This document shows, piece after piece, positions 10,882-22,672 of a stretch of 64,000 bases of DNA. Every line of letters begins with the position of its first letter. The stretch's first letter is position 1. The notes under the pieces were generated by a model. It ran no database searches. It was not told the origin of the DNA and was given only the letters and a program-made list of their open reading frames with translations. Position numbers and translations under genes: made by a program. This DNA comes from Klebsormidium nitens (lineage: Eukaryota > Streptophyta > Klebsormidiophyceae > Klebsormidiales > Klebsormidiaceae): NCBI GenBank assembly GCA_000708835.1, contig DF237352.1, positions 21,352 to 85,351 of the forward strand. The letters run 5' to 3'.

Positions 10882-11240
10882 TTGCCCGAGCATCTATTTG
10901 CTGCCCGGTGTTTTCTGCCCGACTACGCTGCCCGGTGGTATCCGCTGCCCGGGCACTCCGCCTCCCCGCCCTTCTTGCCCGGCCTGAACCTGGCGCGCTG
11001 CCCGGTCACCTCAGTTGCCCGGAGGAGTGTTCCTGCCCGGAAACGCGCTGCCCGGCCGGGGACATTCCTTGCCCGGTCAATCCGCGTTGCCCGGTCGTCC
11101 CGCGTGTCCGGGCAGGACGACCGGCAATTCTTTGCCCGGACACGTGACCGGGCAGGGAACCCGGGTGACCGGGCAGGAGGTCCGATGGCCGGGCAAAGCT
11201 TCAGAGGATGGGGATCCCCGGGCAAGAAGACCGGGCAAAC
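10882..11240. repeat. Array of TGCCCGG heptamers with an orientation switch
   Basis: About a dozen TGCCCGG (or TGCCCGA) copies lie on the plus strand from 10882 to about 11094, then mainly the complement CCGGGCA from 11107 to 11238 (one forward copy near 11133). Spacing is 13-35 bases. Many copies extend to TGCCCGGTC or GACCGGGCAGG. One copy near 10945 is the palindrome TGCCCGGGCA. Clustered short motifs in direct and inverted orientation are typical of the subterminal regions where CACTA-family transposases bind, but I could not link this array to the transposase at 2.4-7.4 kb. Confidence 0.8.
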
Positions 11241-11795
11241 CGCAGATTCCCCCTGTGGGTCTCTTCACTTGCATTAATTAGAAGGCGGTGATGTCAATCG
11301 TTGGGAGACTTGGTCAAAGGCTCCGGCATTGCTCGGTCTCAGCGCAAGTACGTTATACATACCAATTTTCTGCTCGAAGAGACGTGATCACGTACACATC
11401 ATACACGAAAATCAAAGCCTCTGCAGAGGCTGCGCGTGTTCCCTTTCCAAAATCAAATCGACAAAAGGTATGGTGCACCGTTTTCATTGGGTCATGTTTG
11501 CAGGGCTGCCGTACGGCATAACGATAGTATATAGATCATTTGCGTCGATCGCATAATGAAAGGGTTTAAAACTAGTTGAACCTCGTAGCTGCGATTGACC
11601 TGATATATGCCAGAGCTACTAGTGGACGAAGTACTGCTTCCTACGCTCACTTATGTTGAAACTGAAAGTCACGAGTTTACCGTTTATGGTAGTAAAAACT
11701 TGGGTCAAGGACTGGAACTTCTGACACCCACCCTAATCTCTCAGTCGAAAACGAGCTAGCGTCCCCCGGTCTCTCCTTTGAAGTACACATAGCTT

Positions 11796-13074
11796 CTACA
11801 GGGGCGCTCCGAGTACTATGAAAGCTGCAGCGAAGCTTCCCCCCATAACCGCTCCGCCTGAACCCGCCCTGGAAGCTGCACGAAGGGTGTCGGACCAGGA
11901 CTCGGGCGTTGCTTGCTCCGGGTCTTCGACGAGGCGGGCTGCGATGGGGAGATTTGCTGCCATCAACCCGCCCGCAAGCGCACCTCTCAAGATCCGGGAT
12001 AGAGCTTTCTGCAGGGCGGGTTCAGAAGGGGCGGAATGAGACACCTCGGGAGAGGGAACTAATAGCTAAGAGTAGAACGGTGTCAGAAGGAAAGCATAAC
12101 TGGTTACATGCTTCTGCACCAAGTCAGGCAGAAACGCACACCTGTTAACTTGGTTTGGTAGGAGCGAAACCTTGCTTTAATTTGAAAGGATCTGGCACGT
12201 CGTCTTCTGAGCTTGACATTGATTGGCAGTATACAAGTTTCGTTCGATGTCCGCGTGGTACTAGAAGCAAAAGTTTTCAAGAAAATTCGAGCGGACTGAG
12301 AATTTCGTGGCGACCGTTGACGAATCAATGCGGCACCACCGTCCGCCCCCGCTGGCACCCTGCTGAACTTGGGAGCGACACCCATGTCAATAGCGTAGCG
12401 TCACGAAAACCAGGCTGGAAAAGAGACTGATCATCACACCAGTACTACTACTAGTAATTTCCAATACAAGTAGCCGCTGGAGCGTTTGCCAGGTGTATAA
12501 TACTTCAAACATGTGGTGCCGTTGTACTGGGAGTTTGAGAAATGCATCGCCGCTTCAAACTGCGTTGTTCAAGTGGCTGTGTTGCTGAAGACTTTAACCG
12601 ATATCGGTTAAAGATTTAAGTAATCGATTTTCTTTGTGTCGCGTTGCTCGAGCGGACGCTAATCTGCCCTTTAAACAGAGTTGACCTGCTTGAACAATCG
12701 CGAACGTCCAGGTTTCGGGTGGACTACATGCTGGAACAGCAACACGATCAAGATCCTTCATTTCCAGGATGTCAATGTTGCTTGGCTACACGGTGCAGCA
12801 ACATTCATGGGGCTGAGACTTGTAGGTTCTCCCAATCGTACTGTATGATGGACCTACCTTTTGGAATGTTTTGTTCGGTTAATTTCCGTCAAGGATCTCA
12901 ATGTTGACCAGATTTTTTTCTCCATTCAATGCTTAAAGCAGCTACTGGTCAACATTAACCACGGCTGCTGACTGTGACGGTGGTCTCATAGCAAGTGCTC
13001 ACCTCAACAGATCTGAGCACCATGCTCGACGCAGGCCGCGCGCTCCGAAGTGTGCTGATAACTTGGCTGCTCAT
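11796..13074 (-). CDS. Small two-exon glycine-zipper protein, array copy 1
   Basis: Exon 1 runs 13074 to 13003 (24 codons, donor GAG|GTGAGC). Exon 2 runs 12065 to 11796 (acceptor CTCTTAG). The junction is phase 0 and the product is 113 residues. The N-terminus M-S-S-Q-V is shared with copy 3. Exon 2 encodes a first hydrophobic Gly/Ala segment (I-L-R-G-A-L-A-G-G-L-M), a polar loop with the motif T-P-E-S-W-S-D-T-L-R, and a second segment (G-S-G-G-A-V-M-G-G-S-F-A-A-A-F-I-V). Small-residue spacing like this is usual in membrane-inserting glycine-zipper helices. I do not recognise the family, so function is unknown. The 937-base intron is conserved between copies. A GC-rich block about 230 bases upstream of the ATG is the likely promoter region. 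Confidence 0.6.
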
Positions 13075-13307
13075 GGCTGGTTTCACAGGAGCCTCTTCAC
13101 CGCCTCTTCTTGATGTACAGCAAGCTGATTTTGTGACTTTAACGAGGTTGAGCCCGGTTCCGGTTCAAATACAGTAGATTCTCGTGAAAATGACGAACTC
13201 ATCTGATTTGTTGACAGTTTATAGGCTTTGCTTTGCAGATCATCTGCTAAAAGATCAAGCTGTACGATCAAGCGAACGGAGAGTCACGTATCCCGTCTTC
13301 CGCGCCA

Positions 13308-13480
13308 GCGCCGCATCGTGCGGACCTCGCGGCCGGCGGTCTGGCGCCCCTCAGCTGGGGATACAGCCGGGCGATCTGGCTGTCGGGGCAGGCCGGCCGG
13401 CCGGCCGCTGGTCATGTGCCGCAGTCGATGGCTGCGCGAGGGGGCCGGCGGGCCGCGTCGCGCTGCGCTGCAGGGTTTTA
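13308..13480. promoter_or_regulatory. GC-rich block upstream of array copy 1
   Basis: A CpG-rich block with GGCAGGCCGGCCGG, placed 5' of the minus-strand start codon at 13074 and repeated at the same relative place in the other three units. A promoter role is inferred from position and conservation only. Confidence 0.4.
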
Positions 13481-14181
13481 GCTAGCAGGAACCTGAGGAA
13501 CTTGCAAAGATCCCAATCGTGTGGATCGTGATACTTTCGGTGTACCGATTCTAATCGGAATTGCAGATGATTTCGCATTTCGGATATGCTATACGCGTAG
13601 TCGCTTTAGATCCGGATTCTCCAAGTGCCAGCCAGTTTGCGGTGTAATCAGCAACGTCTGCGGATACTTCACTTCGAAAACCTCCAGAACCTGGCATTGT
13701 GCTCGCGCAGCGTCAGGACGGGATAGTTTGCCCGGCTACTAGCGGGACTGGAAGTCCCTGTTCGCTATCTTTGGAGTTCACGAAGACACTGAGTTCATGA
13801 AGCTATTTCTCCTCAACTATACATGACGAGAAGAACACCTACGACATCCTGCAGAGGAAAGTTTCTTCCCTCGAAAGCTTCCGCCTTGGTGGTGACGTGA
13901 TCCTTTCGGTTAAGCCAGCGGGTGTAATTGACAGTCCCTGCTTTGTTTTTGGGTCCGGCCGTACTGTGAAATTGACATGCATACACGCGATTTGTCGTTC
14001 AATCCGACTCACACATCTATATAGGACATAAGAGAAGCAGCCACTGCTTATGTACTCTGCAAAGCTTCAATGTTATTTCTTCACAGTTAGAGCTTGTAAT
14101 GTATTCGTTGAGAACGAGCTATCATCCATGATCGCTCTTCTCGGTGTATTGTGCAACAGATTACGGTGGATTCCTAGCCTG

Positions 14182-15461
14182 TTACATCAGATTCCGAACA
14201 AGGATTGAGGTAGCTGCAGTGACACTTCCTCCGAAAAGCGCTCCGCCTAAACACGACCTGGAAGCTTGACGAAGGGATTCGGGCCAGGACTTGGGCGTTA
14301 AGCGGCGGGAATCCTTTATGTCTGGACCTTCAATAAGGCGGCCTGCAAGGGGGAAGGCTGCTCCCATTATGCCGCCCGCAAGCGCACCTCTCAAAATCAA
14401 AAGTAGAGCTTTCTGCACGGCGGGTTGAACAGAAGTCGAGTTAGAAAATTCGAACAGAGACTTCTAGAATGAATTGAAACAGTATCAGGAAAAGCAGACA
14501 TAATCAAGCATGTGGTGAATAGTCAGTGGGCTAGTGAGTTGCCTACTTAAACAATCACTAAAGATTGGGACTGCTGGTCAAAGTCTGAGGTCAAACGGAC
14601 ACTCTCTTTTCTGTTGATATGCTTGGGGAACCTCTTCGTAGGAGTTTCTTGATATGTTATTTAGTGACTAGGGCTTGTGGTCGTTTGATTTGGGATTCAA
14701 CGTCCAACCTTCGTAGAAGCAAACATTTCGAACAAGGTACGAAATAAACTGCTGACCCAATACAGTCAACTGAATATTTTGTGATGACTGTTGACAGTAA
14801 CGAGGTACGAGGCAAGCACTCTTCGCCACTGCTGGCACCCTGCTGAAGGTGGGAACGACGCCCCTTCAAAGTATTACAAGATCCGGGCTGGAAAGAGAGA
14901 GCCTAGTAGTCCTCCATCAAGACCGTGACTAATTATTGCTCTCGACTAGTCGCGGCTGGAACACTTGCAGAACGTTCCATACATACAAAGGTGTCTTTGT
15001 TCAAGTAACGGAGATATATACAACTTCCAAGTGCAGCTTGACAATGATCCTTCAGAACTCATGCTGCTGAAACCAACAAACCAACGGGGGTTTTCATTTT
15101 TAATCTCCTGTATCTGAACCGCTTTTCGAGGCTATTAGCTTGCTCATACAAATCAAAGTCGACCATTATTGCTTCGATCAACGTATTTTGTTTGCCTTGA
15201 CCCCGCCTTTACGGTCTAATGAAGGAACTGAATTTTCGTGGGCAGTCTAAATCTTTCGAGTATCATTCATTTCTATGGTGGGTCTTACCTGCTGACAGGT
15301 TTTGTTCAGGTGTCTGTCACATGGGCGATTACGAGCAGAGTGGAAGGAGTCCCCAAGTGTAATATTGCTTAGTGAGTCGACTGCTGAGCATCTACTGCCG
15401 CTCCTGACTTTGACGGACATCTATTTTGTCGAGGGCTTACCTGATACGATTCGTCCCCCAT
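14182..15461 (-). CDS. Small two-exon glycine-zipper protein, array copy 2 (shortened N-terminus)
   Basis: Exon 2 runs 14463 to 14182 after acceptor CATTCTAG, in phase 0. It encodes K-S-L-F-E-F followed by the family core I-L-R-G-A-L-A-G-G, loop T-P-K-S-W-P-E-S-L-R and segment G-G-A-L-F-G-G-S. Exon 1 ends at 15441 with CAG|GTAAGC. The codon matching the start of the other copies (15485-15483) is ACG, not ATG. Translation could begin at the next in-frame ATG (15461), giving only seven residues before the junction and a 100-residue product. The loss of the ancestral start may mean reduced function or a pseudogene in progress, although exon 2 is fully open. A GC-rich block lies upstream at 15666-15850. 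Confidence 0.5.
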
Positions 15462-15665
15462 TTTGCTCACTTGGGCGCTCCTCGTGTTTGATTTTCCTGG
15501 GAGCCTCTTCAGCACGTACTGCCGCCCCTTCTTGGTATCCAGGTAGCCGGTGGTCTGGTTCAGTGATGAGCTTGCGCCCTGCTTGCGCTCGGCCCGTCCT
15601 CTAAGTTGTCACAATGACGAAGGAACGAAGTTTTGTTGACAAGCCGTGATTGCCACTCTCCGTAT

Positions 15666-15850
15666 ATCTCATCCGCCGTCGGCGCCGCGCCGTGCGCCGG
15701 CCGCGGCCGCAGGATGATTTGGCGGCCAGGGTTTGGGCGAGCAGGGGTTTGGTCTGGCCATCGCGGGGGCAGGCCGGCCGCGCTGGTTGTGACGGGCCGC
15801 AGCTAATAGCTAGCTGCGGCCGGCAAGCCGCGTCGGCCTGCAAGGAAGGG
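15666..15850. promoter_or_regulatory. GC-rich block upstream of array copy 2
   Basis: Contains CCAGGGTTTGGGCGAGCAGG and GGCAGGCCGGCCGC, matching the blocks of copies 3 and 4. On the minus strand it reads CCAAACCCTG, which resembles a plant telo-box. A promoter role is inferred. Confidence 0.4.
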
Positions 15851-16091
15851 GGGTTGACGAACTCCGAAATCCTGGTGTGTTTTGCTATGAGATGCTTATT
15901 ATAGTACCAGTCGCAAAATCTTTCGGGTACGCTAGTCGCTTTAGATCCTCAAGGAATCGGCAGGGCCATGCAATGTTTGCGGTAACCTATATGATTACCG
16001 TAGCAGCAATGCTACGGGGCAGCAAATTCAAACGTCTCCTGGACTTTCATTTCGAAAACCTTAGAGCCCACCGGGCGCGCACGCATGAGTA

Positions 16092-17371
16092 GGAGAAGAG
16101 TGCGGAAAAAGCTGCCAAAGATTCAAGGCCAGCAGATCGAGAATCTTGAAAGTCCGGCCGGCAGCTCGGGGCGCGCGGCCCATCAGAATTTTGTTCGTGA
16201 AGTCCGTCGCTCGACGTGATAGTCTATCGATTCCGAAGCTTCAACAAGAATTGTCAGAGGCGATCGCAGATCCTTGTTATCGTTCTCAGATCGAGTCGCA
16301 AAAACTGCCCTGTTGGACACGCGTAGTACGGCCGCACTTCCGGAAGCTCAATGTCAACTTTCCAGTTGCGCCCACGAAAGGGCCGCTCACAAATAGCACC
16401 GGTAACGCTTCCAGGATTTGCAGCTTAGTACAAATGGCAGGGTGACGGTTCCGGAAGATTTTTCTGTGGCCAGTGAGAGCACCGCACAAAAGTCCTAGCA
16501 ATTATGCGTCAACCTTTGTAGATCAATGTAAGATGTGCGTCTGTTTGTTGACAGTCTATGGAGCTCACTCAAGTGTGGCGCTCGTACCGGGCCAGCCCTC
16601 ACCATAATGTAATCATGTATCAACGTACGACTTGCTTGGGATTATGGTCGTAGCAGAAGACTCCTACCGTTGGAAACGAGAACACGAGTTATCAGCCCTC
16701 GAATATGGATCGGTTAGGATAAACCAATGCCGAGTCTGATTTGCAGGACGGGCGCAGGAGTTTCGAAGCGTCGCAGCTGCTTCGACAACAGATCAAACAG
16801 TGAAGGTGATCAGAGATCTGTGTTATCGCTGAAACGACTTTGCCTGCATCGGCCTCGATTAGCTTGGAGAGCGGTGTGCAGTGCTAGAGCCTGGCCCGGT
16901 GATTCCGGCCCAGTAATGTCCAGTATTGAATCGAGCATGTCAGACATATCATTCTTTGGCTCGAAGATGAATCACAAGACCAACATATAGTACGGTAAGC
17001 CCTTGCAAAACCTGTGTCTTACCCATTCCTCAAAAGCCTAGGGACACTCATGGTGCACCGGTTCTCTTCGGTCAAGGTTTTAGAACGTCGTTAAATCACT
17101 GGACAGATCGTTTGGTCGATCAAACGTCCGAAGCAAGTCTTACAAACATAAATTGCATACCTCCTGATTGACCTGATCTGTCAAAGCTTCTACCGGACGA
17201 GGCTAAGCCTGCTTCTCGCGTCAGCGAACTGGGCTAACGTTAGAACTCAATAATGGACAGTTTAAATCGACCGCCTACATTACAAGAAGCATCCGACAAC
17301 TAAAGCAAACACTCCGTCGAAAACGAGCTAGCGTCTCCCGGTCTTTGCGGTGGATTGACAAACTTCCAGAG
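16092..17371. other. Inter-unit sequence of the tandem array, no gene seen
   Basis: Contains the 16540-16760 segment that recurs at 20440-20670 (shared phrases CGTACCGGGCCAGCCCT and GACTTGCTTGGGATT). No credible coding frame was seen in either copy. Confidence 0.45.
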
Positions 17372-18511
17372 TCAAGCCAAAATGATCATCGCAAAACCTG
17401 CAGTGAGACCTCCCGTTAAAACCGCTCCGCCTGAAGCGGCCCTGGCAGCTAGACGAAGGGTGTCGGGCCAGGACACGGGCGTTGTGCGGTATTCCGAATT
17501 CGTTACACTTTCTGGACCTTCGAGGATGCGGCCTGCGATGGGGAGGGTCGCCCACATGACCCCGGTCCCGAGCGCGACTTTCAAGATAGGGGAGAGAACA
17601 CTCTGCATGGTAAATTCAGGAAGAGCGGAATCAATAGCCTGGAGGAGGCACTTCTGAGACGAAAAGTATCAGAAAATCACAGCTGATCAAGCGTATACGA
17701 AGCGCGCGCGGTAATCTCAAAGCTGGCAAGCATTGAGGCTTATTTACCATTGAGACTGCTGGCTACGTCTCGAGGCAATGAGACTGCTGGCTACGTTCTG
17801 GACTAAGGGCGACCTTTTCTTGGTTGGAGCGAAACCTTGCTGTGAAAGGTTCTGGATACGTTATCACTGACTAAGATTTTAAACGATTCGACTAGGTTCC
17901 AACGTCCAGAGTGGTAAAACCAACACTCGCCAACACGCAAACAGTCAAGCGCTTTTCGTGGCTTTGTTTACTTGTTATACCTGCTAGACCGTTTGCCCAA
18001 CGTACAAAAAAAACAGGTGCCCTTGTTCAAGTAACGTGGTTTTGACTTCAAATTGTGAGATTGACTTGCTGGTTGGCATCTTCTTCATCCAGTTGCTTTG
18101 ACGTTGATGAACGACCGATTTTCTTTTTGTCCCTGTGTCTGGGTCATTGAACCGATGCTATCTTGCTCCAGAAGAAAATTCAAAGTGCTTGAACAAACTT
18201 TGAGCGGGTCAGAGTTGACAACGGCTGGGTCTCTAGTCTGAGATTACAGTTAGCTCTGCCATCCGGTATCGGCTTGTTCGATGGCTCTTCCTTGCGAGGA
18301 AGTTTTGTTCAGCTGTCCCTTGATGTTCTCAATCAAGAGCAGACCGTGATTTTCGTTCATCCCTCAGAATAAAACAGCTACTGTTTACCAGCAATCAGCC
18401 GCTGTATGTGATTATTGTCTCCTGACATCAAGTGCTTACCTCAGAAATCTTGAGCACCATGCTCCGAGACGCAGGCGCGTTCGCCATTGTGTTGACCACT
18501 TGGCTGCTCAT
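17372..18511 (-). CDS. Small two-exon glycine-zipper protein, array copy 3
   Basis: Exon 1 runs 18511 to 18440 (24 codons, M-S-S-Q-V-V-N-T-M, donor GAG|GTAAGC). Exon 2 runs 17653 to 17372 after acceptor GTCTCAG, in phase 0, giving 117 residues. The core reads I-L-K-V-A-L-G-T-G-V-M, the loop T-P-V-S-W-P-D-T-L-R-L-A, and the second segment S-G-G-A-V-L-T-G-G-L-T-A-G. This copy has both a good start codon and the best acceptor, so it is the most likely to be functional. It lacks the CTGCTGGCACCC intron block seen in copies 1, 2 and 4. Function is unknown. The family may sit in a membrane, inferred only from the two glycine-rich hydrophobic stretches. Confidence 0.62.
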
Positions 18512-18719
18512 GATTACTGATTTCCTGGGAGCGTCTCTACAGCCTCTTCTTGATGTTCACCAAGCTGGCTCTGTCACTCTTCTGAGCTTGCGTCCGGGAA
18601 AAGCTTCTCGTGAAATGTTGCGTGAATTTGACGAAGGCGGCTGACTTCTCACATTGTATAGGCTGTGATGGGAGTGGTGAAGATCATCTGCTTATACGTT
18701 CAAGCGGGGAAGGCCGCAT

Positions 18720-19505
18720 ATCCCGTCCCCCGCGGGCGCCGCACCACGCGGCGCCGGCCGGGGGGGCCTCGCGGNNNNNNNNNNNNNNNNNNNNNNNNNN
18801 NNNNNNNNNNNNNNNNNNNNNNNNNNNNNNNNNNNNNNNNNNNNNNNNNNNNNNNNNNNNNNNNNNNNNNNNNNNNNNNNNNNNNNNNNNNNNNNNNNNN
18901 NNNNNNNNNNNNNNNNNNNNNNNNNNNNNNNNNNNNNNNNNNNNNNNNNNNNNNNNNNNNNNNNNNNNNNNNNNNNNNNNNNNNNNNNNNNNNNNNNNNN
19001 NNNNNNNNNNNNNNNNNNNNNNNNNNNNNNNNNNNNNNNNNNNNNNNNNNNNNNNNNNNNNNNNNNNNNNNNNNNNNNNNNNNNNNNNNNNNNNNNNNNN
19101 NNNNNNNNNNNNNNNNNNNNNNNNNNNNNNNNNNNNNNNNNNNNNNNNNNNNNNNNNNNNNNNNNNNNNNNNNNNNNNNNNNNNNNNNNNNNNNNNNNNN
19201 NNNNNNNNNNNNNNNNNNNNNNNNNNNNNNNNNNNNNNNNNNNNNNNNNNNNNNNNNNNNNNNNNNNNNNNNNNNNNNNNNNNNNNNNNNNNNNNNNNNN
19301 NNNNNNNNNNNNNNNNNNNNNNNNNNNNGGCCGGCCGCCAGGGTTTGGGTGAGCAGGGCCGGGGTTTAGACCGGACTGTCTGCGCTGGCATGGCTTTCGG
19401 GGCAGGCCGGCCGCGCCACGTGCTGATTACTGGGCGGCCGCGGCCGCACTGAGTCAACGGCTGCAGTGTGGGGGCCGCCCGGCCGGCCCCGTTTGGCTGC
19501 GCCGC
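18720..19505. promoter_or_regulatory. GC-rich block upstream of array copy 3 (interrupted by gap)
   Basis: Very GC-rich sequence on both sides of the 554-base gap, with GGCCGGCCGCCAGGGTTTGG and GGCAGGCCGGCCGC. The gap probably reflects failure to assemble extreme GC. A promoter role is inferred. Confidence 0.4.
18775..19328. other. Assembly gap (554 N)
   Basis: A run of 554 ambiguous bases inside the GC-rich block of array unit 3. Open frames that cross it are meaningless. Confidence 0.99.
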
Positions 19506-20699
19506 ACTCAGGGAAAGGGGTTTGAGACAGCAAAAACTTGCAAAGATTTTGATGATGAACCTCGGTACCGGTATGAGATCCTGATCTGAGTTGCAGGGAC
19601 CTTCGAATAAGCTAAGTCGCTCTGCATTCCAAATTCCCAATTGCCACCGGGCCAGCCAATTTGCGGTGTAAGCAGCAACGTCTCTGAAGACTTCGCTTCG
19701 AAAGTCCAGAGCCTGGCATCCTGCAGCTTTTGCAGCATAAGCACAGTGAGGAGCACAGGGTTTTTTTGGCGGTTAACCATAGTCGGTTATGGGCTGGTTC
19801 GAAGCTGGTCAACTGTACAATGACCAGACTCGAGCAGTGACCGGGTTCTTAACATGGCTATAATGCGGTTATTGGTCAAAGAGCCAGACTGCAGATTGGT
19901 TAGCGAACCTGGTTAGCAGCCAAACCTTCCCTGTGGAGGAAGCTGCGAAAGATTGAAGGCCATCCATCGATTAACCTGAAAGACAGGCCGGCAGCTTCAG
20001 GGTGCGCGACGGTGGCCCATCAAGTCTTGAGTTACCAGTTGCAGATTCATAAGTTAGTCCGTCACTTGACGTCAACGTATAACGACCTCAAGTGTGCAGA
20101 CGTATGACGACCTGCAGCCGCTCTGCGCGCGGCCCTTGGACGCGGCCGCCCTCTCGCGTACGCTCTCGAAAGCACATGTTCAATATGCTTCAAAGGCGCC
20201 CACGTCGAATCCGGCCCGCTACTATAGCTGTGAGCTCCAGCAACGCTATCGATTCTAAAGTGCAAGGTGGCAAGCTGCAGCAGAGGAAATCAAAAGTGCC
20301 TAGTGGGTTCAAGGATTCCTTCTCATGCGAAAGCAGCCCAACGAAACTGTGAGCTTAAAGTTTAGAGCGTCAGCCTTCGTAATCTGATTCAATAATAGGT
20401 AGCATGTACGTTTGGCCGACACAACATGTACCATGTACGTTTGTCTCTTTATCTGTGGGGCCATTCAGGCGCGGCGAGCGTACCGGGCCAGCCCTGATCA
20501 TTGTCATCAACGGTCATACCGGTGCGACTTGCTTGGGATTCTGGTTACCAGTGGAGTCGAAGATCCGGCCCGCACTTGGAAACGAGACCAGGCCGCACCG
20601 TGGGATCAGCCCTGGAGATGGATCTGTCGGGATAATCAACGTAGAGTTTGATTTGGATCGGACCTGCTTGAGCGGACGTACTGCTACGCCTGTGTTTTG

Positions 20700-22190
20700 A
20701 GGTGTCTTGCTACGACGCCCTGATTTGCTATCAATAAAAATTCTCTGTGCACTTGGTCTAATTGAAGGGGATAACCAGAGAGTTTGGGCTCTGGATATTG
20801 AGCCATCTGGGCAAGTTGAAGAAATTGAAGATTGAAGAAATTGCTATGTCACATGCAACTGCACTTTTGGTGCAATTGGCGAGGTGAACATTTCCGAAGT
20901 GTTCACTCATTTCAAACGTGCACCCCTTGGCCGCGCCGAAGGTTAGCAACGAAGACGCGATGTATTCCTGGTTTACGTTTCGTGCTTCGATGTCGCTGTT
21001 CGGATTAAACAAGCCCAATACCGTTCCGTAAGCTGGAAGCAGAAGCTGGCGACGCCCTCCGGCGCAGTACCCACGGATAAGATGCAAACGGATAAGATGC
21101 TCGTTAGATTCGCTTCCTTTGACAGGACTTCGGACTGTTTGAGTTTAGGGAACAAAACGAGTCGGCTGTTTTATGTTTCCGAATACGTACTGAAGGCAAA
21201 TTCATCACTGTTTTGAATCCGGAAAGGTGCTTCGCCTGCGGCTTGAGTATCGATGGTGATGGTAGGCCTAAAATGGGCACGGAGGCAAAAGAAAGATGAT
21301 AACGAAGTCGGACAGGGGACAAGTAAAATTTAAGTTGGAGTGCGAGATATAAGTCGAACTAAAACTTAGCTTCGAATATTTGGATCTGCTCGAACATTCT
21401 GCTGCTCCGCGCCGAACACTGGACAAAAGAGATCTAGAACATGATGTTGAAACCATCCTAAGCGGAAATCTAGGTACGATTGGAGACGCCCCACCGGCAT
21501 AGGTTGAGCCGTTGGCAGATCTTCGCATTCTCGCTCACACTCTTAAGAGCCTTTCTGCAGAGCTCCCTTGGTCGTCCGCCGGCCGCCGCTTCCGACGGGC
21601 CGCCCGCGGGTGCCAGGAGCGCCGCCCATAGCTTTATCCTACTCAGCCAGCCACTCATACTCGCCGATGTAAGCAGATTTTTCTGGGGAAAGCGAACCTG
21701 TGCTGCTCCGTCCCCAGACCCGAAGCCACATCAGCTGCTGACGTGGAAACGCCGACCACGACGTGAAAGATGACGTAAACTTCGCCCCGGCTGTTGCGGT
21801 CCTTGGATTACCTTTTCAGCGGGCCGGCCACACGCGGTCGGTCGCCCTTCGCTTCATTGCACAGCGGCTGGAGACGTGACTACTGTGACTCGATTAAGAG
21901 AAAGCCTTTGGCCATTATCCTGTCTGAGACTTGGTTTATTTCCCTCGTCTGGACTCGGTCCCAGTCCCTAGCTCGAGCCAACTCTGATAGGTGTAACTGA
22001 TCTGACAATGTCCGAAGTAAGTGGGAACGCCGTCGGGAAATGAGATTGAGCCGCAGAGTGTACTGCAGAATTGATTTGAAAAAAGTGATGGCGCGTGCAC
22101 GTCATTTAGGAAAGGCAGACTTTAAAGCGACGAGCAGGTTTTTGAGACGGATCAGACCGGAACCAGACAAGAGCTTTCTCTGGGTGAACT
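20700..22190. other. Spacer between array units 3 and 4, no supported gene
   Basis: A minus-strand open frame of 109 codons (20758-21087) looks moderately protein-like but has no motif, splice support or counterpart in the other spacers. A GC-rich patch at 21560-21625 resembles the unit blocks in composition but not in sequence. Confidence 0.35.
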
Positions 22191-22672
22191 CTGATGAGCA
22201 TCACCGGCTCCGCTAATGCTCGGTGTCAGAGCAAGTAAGGCGTGCTACACATCTATCATCTGCTCGAAGAGCAATTGCGAGGCCATCATGTACGGATTCA
22301 GAAGCCCCTGCGAACTGCGCACGTTCGCTCTTGAAACCACATTAACATCGAATCAACGTGCACCGTTTCCACCGGGTCACATATGCAGAGCTGCGGTACA
22401 ACATTTCCTTAGTAGACAGAGCATTTGCGTCGGTCGCATTTGGTAACACAATCTCCAAATCATGCCACTCGTAGCTCCTGGTTGAGGAGGGGGCACTGCT
22501 TCTCGCTTTGCCACTCTTGCCACTCTTGATTGTCGAAACTCAACTTAAAACGAAAGTTGACCGTTTCTCTTTTCTAATCAAAGATTCAAGCAGCTGTGGA
22601 GCATCCAAAAAACGAGGGCAAAGTGTCCGTCGAATACGAGCTAGCGTCTCCCTTTTTGTGAATGAAGCCTTT

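Noticed and set aside
10882-11240. CRISPR-like array
   Set aside because: The window is eukaryotic, the repeated unit is only 7-11 bases, spacing is irregular and the orientation flips.
18610-19640. Long open frames across 18.6-19.6 kb on both strands
   Set aside because: They run through 554 unknown bases; length comes from the gap.
20404-20700. Plus-strand 98-codon frame in array unit 3
   Set aside because: The homologous segment in unit 2 (16540-16760) does not keep the frame, so it is unlikely to be coding.
21480-21773. Plus-strand frame with a possible signal-like start
   Set aside because: Sits in a GC-rich patch with open frames on both strands; no motif or splice support.
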